Source: JAAAPF01 sp964481035
GTDB taxonomy: Bacteria > Pseudomonadota > Alphaproteobacteria > Geminicoccales > Geminicoccaceae
Direction: 5' to 3'
Length of the DNA stretch: 6,427 nucleotides
NCBI GenBank assembly: GCA_964481035.1
Contig: CAYZSE010000150.1
Span: forward strand, 1 to 6,427
Part shown: in pieces, positions 1 through 4,638 of the stretch
How the letters are laid out: every line of letters starts with the position of its first letter
Position numbering within the stretch: position 1 is the stretch's first letter
The notes under the pieces: generated by a model
Seen by the model: only the letters and a program-made list of their open reading frames with translations
Told to the model about the DNA's origin: nothing
Databases searched by the model: none
Program-made: the position numbers and the translations under genes

Positions 1-177
1 TGGGCGTCGCCCGCGCCGGGCGGTTTCCTTTTTCTCGCGCTCGGTGCGAGCCTCGTGCTGGCGAATTCCAAGATCGCCAAGCGGCGCTTTCTCTCCTTGA
101 AGCGCCGCTACCCGACGACGCTGGTCCCGCTGCGCCACCTCTTGCGCCGCTTCACGCGCCGCCGGCCGCAAAGCTGA
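1..177 (+). CDS. C-terminal end of a small uncharacterised membrane protein (partial)
   Basis: Frame 1 is open from the window edge to the TGA at 175-177, giving the last 58 residues of a protein whose start lies outside the window. It begins with a Pro/Gly-rich turn (SPAPGG), then one hydrophobic segment of about 14 residues (roughly residues 8-21), then a short turn with NSK and a strongly basic tail rich in Arg, Lys and Leu (KRRF, KRRYP, RHLLRR). A membrane hairpin end followed by a basic cytosolic tail recalls small alphaproteobacterial membrane proteins with PGPGW-like or TPxG motifs. That resemblance is from memory and no function is known for them. It converges on the next gene, with 19 bases between the two stops. 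I am fairly sure it is coding and unsure of the family. Confidence 0.68.
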   Translation, partial: WASPAPGGFLFLALGASLVLANSKIAKRRFLSLKRRYPTTLVPLRHLLRRFTRRRPQS

Positions 178-199
178 GCCCCCCCTTTGCGCGGGCTCA
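175..199. terminator. Shared hairpin between convergent genes, candidate bidirectional terminator
   Basis: TGAGCCC at 175-181 and GGGCTCA at 193-199 form a perfect 7-bp inverted repeat around an 11-base loop. The stop codon of the left gene (TGA 175-177) and that of the right gene (TGA on the minus strand, 197-199) lie at the outer ends of the two arms. An outer pair of GCCGGCCG copies (161-168 and 206-213) could extend the structure. There is no clear T-tract on either strand, so intrinsic termination is inferred only from position and symmetry. Confidence 0.45.
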
Positions 200-751
200 A
201 CGTTCGCCGGCCGCGTCGATGTCGTGCACGTGCACGTCGTGCACGGCGTGGCGCGTCAGGATGGACAGCGCCGTCGTCGCGGCGTCGTCGTCCGCGAGGC
301 GGACCCAAAGAAGGATGCCACCAGCGTCGAGCTGCTCCTGCAACCAGTTGGCGTGGCGCTGGTCGACGACATGACCGAAGACGCTGCCGGCGAGCGAGCC
401 TGCCACCGCCGCGCCGATGATGAGCCCGGTCACGAGGCCCGTCGACGCCACCACGGCACCGGCCGCCAGGAGCGGCGGCGCCCAGGTCAGCGCGCCGATG
501 AAGCGCCCCTCGGCCTGGGCCGGATCCAGCGGGCGACGGTAGGCGACCCGCGGGACGTTCGGCTCATCCTCCAGTTCCTCGACCTTCTCGTAGGCGTGGC
601 CGAGCTTCGTCTCGACGGTTCGGCGGTCGGCGAGGAGGCTCAGATCCTTTTCCTCGAAACCCGCCGCCAAGAGCCCGCGGATGGCTTCGTCCAGGTCCAC
701 CACCTCCTCGAACACGGCCACCGCCTCGCGCGCCCGTCCTTCTGCGCCCAT
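197..751 (-). CDS. Glycine/alanine-rich membrane-associated stress-type protein, function unknown
   Basis: This 184-residue protein has three parts. Residues 8-45 (REAVAVF, DEAIRGLLAAGF, DLSLLADRR) look like the small alpha/beta fold of general-stress-protein 17M/YflT-like domains. Residues 49-71 are a conserved-looking linker (KLGHAYEKVEELEDEP, VPRVAY). Residues 84-127 are a hydrophobic Gly/Ala-rich stretch, probably a membrane hairpin. Residues 132-178 contain HANWLQEQLDAGGILLWVR and a His/Asp tail, HAVHDVHVHDID. I recall similar uncharacterised alphaproteobacterial proteins with the same linker and tail, sometimes labelled DUF1269-like; the name is not secure. The ATG at 749-751 was chosen because GGGGAG lies 6-8 bases upstream on the minus strand and homology-like sequence begins right after it. 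The frame stays open upstream to 1105, but that part is low-complexity Arg/Pro/Gly. It appears to be a single-gene unit, convergent with the left-hand gene. Confidence 0.82.
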   Translation of the reverse strand: MGAEGRAREAVAVFEEVVDLDEAIRGLLAAGFEEKDLSLLADRRTVETKLGHAYEKVEELEDEPNVPRVAYRRPLDPAQAEGRFIGALTWAPPLLAAGAVVASTGLVTGLIIGAAVAGSLAGSVFGHVVDQRHANWLQEQLDAGGILLWVRLADDDAATTALSILTRHAVHDVHVHDIDAAGER

Positions 752-1226
752 CGACGCTCTCCCCAGCGACCCAGGCGGGAAGCGTCGCCCGGACCGCGCG
801 CCAGCGCAAGGCCGAAGGCGCCACCAGAGGAGGGTGGCGGTGTCGCGTCGAGCCCGTCCGGGTCGTCGGCCTCGATGTCGACCGGGCTCGCGGCCGGCCG
901 CGAGCGCACTTCGCGCATCCCGCCGCGACGGGCGCATCAGTGGCGCGAGCCGGGGACGGCCAAGGCGACGATGCCGACGAGAACCCTCGACCCGGCGGCC
1001 CCGGACCGAGCCGCTGCGCCCTCGACGGCCGGTATCGAGAGACGCCCCCGGGGGGGGCTTCCCATCGGCCGCCGGGCACGGCGCCGCCGGGCTCGGCCTC
1101 CTCACGGCAGGCGCAAGGCCCCCCTGGCGCCCGGCCTCGCTGCCATCTCAGAGTGAACGCGCCCGTTTCCGCCCCCACCTTTCAGCTACGACCATGTTTC
1201 AACAACGGTAAATGCTGCACTTGCGA
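752..1226. other. GC-rich intergenic stretch without a confident gene
   Basis: Several open frames cross this stretch on both strands, but they translate to Arg/Pro/Gly/Ala-rich low-complexity sequence and lack ribosome-binding sites. That is expected where stop codons are rare. It should hold the promoter and leader of the minus-strand gene at 197-751, but I could not pick a convincing -35/-10 pair or an ECF-type site. A run of five C and eight G lies at 1045-1057. Base composition falls noticeably from about 1190 onward. Confidence 0.5.
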
Positions 1227-1243
1227 AAGCTCGCTGAGAGCTT
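1227..1243. repeat. Perfect 6-bp hairpin upstream of the small ORF
   Basis: AAGCTC (1227-1232) and GAGCTT (1238-1243) are perfect inverted repeats around the loop GCTGA. The element ends three bases before a second, longer dyad at 1247-1277, so the two form a tandem pair in the less GC-rich part of the intergenic region. Confidence 0.5.
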
Positions 1244-1246
1244 GAA

Positions 1247-1277
1247 GACTTTTGGCGATCACGCCGACCAAAAGGTC
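1247..1277. promoter_or_regulatory. Imperfect 31-base dyad, candidate operator or RNA hairpin
   Basis: GACTTTTGG at 1247-1255 pairs with CCAAAAGGTC at 1268-1277 with a single bulged G (1275). The pairing can continue inward as CG (1256-1257) with CG (1265-1266) if A1267 bulges. This gives about 11 pairs with two single-base bulges. An alternative inner stem is GGCG-ATCA-CGCC (1254-1265). It ends 5 bases before a TAAAAT hexamer (1282-1287), so as DNA it would cover the -35 region of that candidate promoter. Whether it works as an operator or as a transcribed structure cannot be decided from sequence. Confidence 0.45.
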
Positions 1278-1281
1278 TAGG

Positions 1282-1290
1282 TAAAATTTT
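1282..1290 (+). promoter_or_regulatory. Candidate -10 region (TAAAAT) within an AT-rich box
   Basis: TAAAAT at 1282-1287 matches five of six bases of the sigma-70 -10 consensus and overlaps the palindrome AAAATTTT (1283-1290), the most AT-rich spot in the window. No good -35 lies 16-18 bases upstream; the dyad 1247-1277 covers that position. If used, transcription would begin around 1294, leaving a leader of about 50 bases before the GTG at 1346. This would need an activator or another sigma factor. Confidence 0.3.
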
Positions 1291-1333
1291 CACTTCACTA
1301 CTCTGGCGTCGGTGCTAACCTCACTCGCCCATC

Positions 1334-1341
1334 GGGAGAGG
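1334..1341 (+). promoter_or_regulatory. Strong Shine-Dalgarno for the GTG-started small ORF
   Basis: GGGAGAGG contains GGAG at 1335-1338, seven bases before the GTG at 1346. It is the main reason for accepting that start: the frame has no ATG, and an in-frame TAA at 1316-1318 closes it upstream. Confidence 0.55.
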
Positions 1342-1345
1342 TTCT

Positions 1346-1522
1346 GTGGCAACGGACTTCAACAACCGTTACTTGCTCGTCACACGGACGAATGGGCCTA
1401 GGACGAAAACCGACCATCGCTGGCCCCCTTTCGCTTCCTTCTGCCTCGCGACCTGTGCGTCGATCGCGCTGTGGCTGATGATCGTCCAGGCCTTGCAGTG
1501 GATGATCGCATCCGCCGGTTAG
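1346..1522 (+). CDS. Small single-helix membrane protein, not recognised
   Basis: A GTG start gives 58 residues ending at TAG 1520-1522. Residues 1-26 are polar and basic (Arg at 8, 14, 19 and 25, Lys at 21). Residues 27-55 are strongly hydrophobic (WPPFASFCLATCASIALW, then LMIVQALQWMI), enough for one membrane helix, with two Cys and three Trp. The positive N-terminal half predicts N-inside, C-outside topology. Support for coding: a well-placed Shine-Dalgarno (1334-1341), and a codon pattern with about 79% G/C at third positions against about 53% at second positions, as real genes in such genomes show. It lies alone on the + strand between two minus-strand genes, preceded by hairpins and a possible promoter and followed by hairpins. 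I do not recognise the family. A chance open frame remains possible at this short length. Confidence 0.58.
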   Translation: MATDFNNRYLLVTRTNGPRTKTDHRWPPFASFCLATCASIALWLMIVQALQWMIASAG

Positions 1523-1531
1523 TTCGTAGCC

Positions 1532-1574
1532 GGCCGTCGCGGCCACGAGATCGCGGGACCTGCGCCACCGCAGG
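1532..1574 (+). terminator. Two consecutive hairpins after the small ORF, possible terminator
   Basis: GGCCG (1532-1536) and CGGCC (1540-1544) form a 5-bp stem with a TCG loop, starting 10 bases after the small ORF's stop. CCTGCG (1559-1564) and CGCAGG (1569-1574) form a perfect 6-bp stem with loop CCAC. Neither has a T-tract, so these may be ordinary GC-rich secondary structure or 3'-end stabilisers rather than intrinsic terminators. Confidence 0.33.
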
Positions 1575-1756
1575 CGTCGGTTCGGCCAGCCCAGGGCCAC
1601 GCCGGCGCAAGCGGCTCGGTGTGACGGGAATCCCTGGCGACGTTGCCCCTATCGTAGGACGACGGGAGTTCGAACGACGCTGGTGCTCGATGGCTTCGGC
1701 AAGGCGGCTGGTTGCTCGCGGCATGGCTTGGTGCACGAAATGAGACACTTCGGTTT

Positions 1757-1780
1757 GAAAGCGCGGGTCCAACCCTGCGC
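1757..1780 (-). terminator. Terminator-like stem downstream of glmS
   Basis: Read on the minus strand, GCGC, a bulged A and GGGT pair with ACCCGCGC around a three-base TGG loop (coordinates 1761-1780), followed by TTTC (1757-1760). The 8-bp GC-rich stem begins two bases past the glmS stop codon. The T-run is short, but position and stem strength fit an intrinsic terminator. Confidence 0.55.
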
Positions 1781-1782
1781 CG

Positions 1783-3603
1783 TCATTCGACGGTGACCGA
1801 CTTCGCCAGGTTGCGCGGCTGATCGACGTCCGTGCCACGCCAGACCGCGACGTGGTAGGCGAGCAGCTGCAGGGGCACCGCGTAGACCACCGGCGCCACC
1901 AGTGCCGGCACCGTCGGCAGGACGATGGTCCAGGCCGCGTAGCGCGCCAACGCGCGGTCCCCGGCCTCATCGGTGATGAGCAGCACCTTGCCGCCGCGCG
2001 CGACGACCTCCTGCAAGTTGCTCGCCGTCTTCTCGAACACGTCGTCGCTGGGTGCTACGACGACCACCGGCGTGTGCTCGTCGACCAGAGCGATCGGCCC
2101 GTGCTTGAGCTCGCCGGCGGCATAGCCCTCGGCATGGATGTAGGTGATCTCCTTGAACTTGAGCGCGCCCTCGAGGGCGACCGCGTAGCTCGGGCCGCGG
2201 CCGATGTAGAGGAGGTCGCGGATGCCGGCGAAGCTCTCGGCGACGTCACGGATGCCCGCGGATCGCTCGAGCGCCTCGCGCAGCAGGCCGGGTAAGCCGG
2301 TGAGCGCGCGCAACGCGTCGCGCTGGGCACGCTCGTCCATGGTCCCGCGCAGCCGACCGGCCGCCAACGCCATGCAGGCGAGGGTCGCCAATTGCGTCGT
2401 GAACGCCTTGGTGGACGCGACCCCGATCTCGGGCCCGGCGAGCGTGCGCAGCACGCCGTCGGCCTCGCGCGCGATCGAGCTTTCGGGCACGTTGACGATG
2501 CCGAGGGTCGCCACGCCGGCCGAGCGGCAGAGCCTCAGCGCCGCCAGCGTGTCCGCCGTCTCGCCGGACTGGGAGATGAAGATGGCGCCCTCGTCCGTGG
2601 CGAGCGGCACGTGGCGGTAGCGGAATTCCGAGGCGATGTCCCAGTTCACCGGCAGCCGGGCGAACCGCTCGAACCAGTATTTCGCCACCATGCCGGCGAG
2701 CGACGCGGTGCCGCAGGCGACCATGTGGAGCGCCCGCACGCGCGCCAGGTCGAACGGCAGCTCGGGCAAGCGAAGCTCGGCCGTGCCGACGCCGAACGCC
2801 TGCAGGGTGTCGCCGACGACCGCCGGCTGCTCGTAGATCTCCTTTTCCATGAAGTGCTTGTGGTTGCCCTTGCCCATCAGCGCGCCGGAGAAGGCGGTGC
2901 GCCTGATCGGCCGCTCGACGACGCGGCCGCCGGGCTCGCGGATCGTCGCACGATCGAACCGAACGGCGGCGATGTCACCCTCCTCGAGATACTGGATCCG
3001 ATCGGTCAAGGGCGCGAGCGCCGCAGCATCCGAGCCGACGTACATCTCGCCGTCGCCGTAGCCGATCGCGAGCGGGCTGCCCTTGCGGGCCGCGACGAGG
3101 AGGTCCGGCTCCGCCTCGAACAGCACGACCAGGGCGTAGGCGCCCTCCAGCTCGGCGATGGCCCGGGCCGCCGCCTCCTCCGGCGCGAGACCCTCGCGCA
3201 TGCGCTCGGCGATCAGGTGCGGGACGGCCTCGCTGTCGGTCTCGGTCTCGAAGTGGTGCCCCGCCGCCGCCAGCCGCTCGCGCAGCGCCTCGAAGTTCTC
3301 GATGATGCCGTTGTGCACCACCGCGATGCCGCCCGCCATGTGGGGGTGCGCATTGGTCTCGTTCGGGCGCCCGTGGGTGGCCCAGCGGGTGTGACCGATG
3401 CCGGTCGTGCCGCCGAGCGGCCGCTCCTCCAGCACGGCAGCGAGCCGGCTGATCTTGCCCTGCGCACGCCGCCGCTCGACGCGGCCTGCGGCGATGGTGG
3501 CGATGCCCGCGCTGTCGTAGCCTCGGTACTCCAGGCGACGCAGGCCCTCGAGCAGGAGCGGCGCCGCCGGCTGCCGGCCCAAGAGGCCGATGATTCCGCA
3601 CAT
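1783..3603 (-). CDS. glmS: Glutamine--fructose-6-phosphate aminotransferase (isomerizing), GlmS
   Basis: This 606-residue cytosolic enzyme converts fructose-6-phosphate and glutamine to glucosamine-6-phosphate, the entry step to UDP-GlcNAc for peptidoglycan and LPS. Length matches the family (about 609). N-terminal glutaminase: MCGIIG with the nucleophile Cys2 exposed after Met removal, RGYDSAGIA (27-35), GHTRWATHG (70-78), HNGIIENF (97-104), ETDSE (121-125). Two sugar-isomerase (SIS) domains: VACGTAS (295-301), ISQSGETADT (343-352), STKAFTTQ (397-404), GRGPSYAVALEGALKFKE (468-485), HAEGYAAGELKHGP (490-503). The C-terminus DQPRNLAKSVTVE is the usual closing loop. The start at 3601-3603 was chosen because Cys must be N-terminal; an in-frame upstream extension to 3693 would bury it. 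GGAG lies 6 bases upstream. The usual partner glmU is not adjacent; glmS stands alone, divergent from the + strand pair. All motifs I looked for are present, so it should be active. Confidence 0.98.
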   Translation of the reverse strand: MCGIIGLLGRQPAAPLLLEGLRRLEYRGYDSAGIATIAAGRVERRRAQGKISRLAAVLEERPLGGTTGIGHTRWATHGRPNETNAHPHMAGGIAVVHNGIIENFEALRERLAAAGHHFETETDSEAVPHLIAERMREGLAPEEAAARAIAELEGAYALVVLFEAEPDLLVAARKGSPLAIGYGDGEMYVGSDAAALAPLTDRIQYLEEGDIAAVRFDRATIREPGGRVVERPIRRTAFSGALMGKGNHKHFMEKEIYEQPAVVGDTLQAFGVGTAELRLPELPFDLARVRALHMVACGTASLAGMVAKYWFERFARLPVNWDIASEFRYRHVPLATDEGAIFISQSGETADTLAALRLCRSAGVATLGIVNVPESSIAREADGVLRTLAGPEIGVASTKAFTTQLATLACMALAAGRLRGTMDERAQRDALRALTGLPGLLREALERSAGIRDVAESFAGIRDLLYIGRGPSYAVALEGALKFKEITYIHAEGYAAGELKHGPIALVDEHTPVVVVAPSDDVFEKTASNLQEVVARGGKVLLITDEAGDRALARYAAWTIVLPTVPALVAPVVYAVPLQLLAYHVAVWRGTDVDQPRNLAKSVTVE

Positions 3604-3609
3604 GGTCGT

Positions 3610-3613
3610 CTCC
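3610..3613 (-). promoter_or_regulatory. Shine-Dalgarno that fixes the glmS start
   Basis: On the minus strand, GGAG sits six bases before the ATG at 3603 (GGAGACGACC then ATG). It agrees with the requirement for MCGIIG and rules against the longer frame beginning near 3693. Confidence 0.7.
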
Positions 3614-3645
3614 GATGTCGCGCCGCCCAGCACCACATCCAGCTG

Positions 3646-3676
3646 GCATTTAGCCGAATGCGGAGCGTGGCGCCAC
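3646..3676. promoter_or_regulatory. Divergent promoter region of glmS and the recJ unit, with two dyads
   Basis: The 137 bases between the two start codons (3604-3740) must hold both promoters. GTGGCGCCAC at 3667-3676 is a 10-bp perfect palindrome centred almost exactly midway between the two starts. GCATT (3646-3650) and AATGC (3657-3661) form a second dyad with a 6-base spacer. I found no convincing -35/-10 pair on either strand. No glmS ribozyme is expected, since that element belongs to Gram-positive bacteria. A shared operator role is inference. Confidence 0.35.
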
Positions 3677-3740
3677 ACACCCTTGCGCAGCACGCGCCGC
3701 TCGCCTACCCCGCGGCGACGAGAGGTCGAAGGAGCGAGCC

Positions 3741-4631
3741 ATGATCGCAGGAGGCGATGGCGAAGCGCGTGGCGCCGGCGCGGTCTGGGGCATGCTCATG
3801 GCCGACGCCTCGTGCCTCGCCAGCCGCCGCGGCGGCGACACCACTCCGCGGGGCGAGCATGACCAGGCGGGCAAGGCGGCCGCGACGCTCTCGGCCCTCG
3901 GCGAGGGCGGCCTGATCCTCCTCGAAGCCCTCGCTGAGGCCGACGGTGACGCCGAGGCCTACGAACACCGGCTCTCGGCCGCCCACCAGCCGATCACCAT
4001 GCGCGCCGGCGCCGACGTAGCGGCGCCGGTCGTCCGGGGCCCCGACGTGGCGGCCGAGGTTGCCATCGCCGGGCTCGCGCCGCTCGTCGTCCGCTTTGCC
4101 GGTGACCCGCGGCTCATGAGCCACGTCGACGCCTACACGCGGGTGCTGCAGGACAGCGACCGCGCGGTCGCCTACGCCTGCGCCCACGCTCGCCTGCTGG
4201 CGACCCTGCTACGCGGCGCGAGCCTGGACAAGGCCCTGGACGGGCTCCTCGGCGTCCTCGAGCGCCGGACCGAGATCGGCCATGAGATCGGGGCGGGCGT
4301 CGACGCCGCCCGGGCGGCGCGGGGCGAGCCGGTGCCCGCCGTCGCCGAGGGCCTGGGCCTTTCCGACCGTCTCCAGGACGCCTTTCCGGCTGCGCTGCAG
4401 GCCGCGCTCGCCTCCGAGCACGATCTGCCGGCGGCACTCGCCGCCTGCAGCGCGTCGGGCGACGACAGCGGTCGCGCGATGCTGGTGGGCAGCTGGCTGG
4501 GCGCCCGAGGCGGGCTCCCAGCGGTTCCCCCTGCTTGGCGCGAGCGGCTCGTCGACGGCGCCCGCATCGCCGCGGGACTGGCCGGGCTGGCGGGGCGGCG
4601 CCGGGCCGCGGCACCGCTGCGCGCGCACTGA
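3741..4631 (+). CDS. Diverged ADP-ribosylglycohydrolase-family protein
   Basis: This 296-residue protein shows the frame of the ADP-ribosylglycohydrolase (DraG/ARH, crystallin-J1-like) family, which removes ADP-ribose from proteins or other targets with a two-metal site. Family-like parts: an N-terminal helix GAVWGMLMADA (13-23), ALGEGGLILLEALA (52-65), LAPLVVRFAGDP (112-123), RVLQDSDRAVAYACAHA (134-150), RGASLDKALD (158-167), AFPAALQAAL (214-223), and SGDDSGRAMLVGSWLGARGG (239-258), then PPAWRERL. The last block matches the GGDNxxR-type C-terminal motif. The N-terminal metal-site segment looks altered: the usual SHYGEQ is SALGEG (51-56), the GYxDxAT segment is absent, and PDVAAE stands where an acidic DD is usual. 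Catalysis is therefore doubtful. The start is supported by AAGGAG (3729-3734) six bases upstream of the ATG. It is probably co-transcribed with recJ, with a 7-base gap. The fold call is fairly firm; the substrate is unknown. Confidence 0.8.
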   Translation: MIAGGDGEARGAGAVWGMLMADASCLASRRGGDTTPRGEHDQAGKAAATLSALGEGGLILLEALAEADGDAEAYEHRLSAAHQPITMRAGADVAAPVVRGPDVAAEVAIAGLAPLVVRFAGDPRLMSHVDAYTRVLQDSDRAVAYACAHARLLATLLRGASLDKALDGLLGVLERRTEIGHEIGAGVDAARAARGEPVPAVAEGLGLSDRLQDAFPAALQAALASEHDLPAALAACSASGDDSGRAMLVGSWLGARGGLPAVPPAWRERLVDGARIAAGLAGLAGRRRAAAPLRAH

Positions 4632-4638
4632 GGCGCGC

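Noticed and set aside
937..1065. Minus-strand ATG frame of 42 residues ending in a short hydrophobic stretch (VLVGIVALAVPGSRH)
   Set aside because: No Shine-Dalgarno, very short, and its composition is only weakly coding-like. It remains a remote possibility.
752..1105. 118-codon upstream extension of the stress-type protein
   Set aside because: Low-complexity Arg/Pro/Gly sequence; the ATG at 751 has a good ribosome site and starts the family-like part.
1153..1245. Plus-strand GTG frame of 30 residues with four Cys (CFNNGKCCTC), resembling a metal-binding or modified peptide
   Set aside because: No ribosome site, and third-position G/C is no higher than second-position, so it does not look translated; it also runs into the hairpin at 1227-1243.
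1660..1685. GGGAGTTCGAACGAC, reminiscent of a tRNA T-loop
   Set aside because: The flanking bases do not form the T stem, and no acceptor or anticodon arms could be folded around it.
1471..1743. Plus-strand frame of 90 residues after the small ORF
   Set aside because: It starts inside the better-supported 1346-1522 gene in another frame, has no ribosome site and gives Arg-rich sequence without motifs.
3604..3693. 30-residue N-terminal extension of GlmS
   Set aside because: GlmS needs its Cys at the mature N-terminus; the MCGIIG start has its own ribosome site.
2392..3744. Plus-strand open frame of 450 codons opposite glmS
   Set aside because: It is a mirror of the glmS codon pattern with no ribosome site or recognisable motif.
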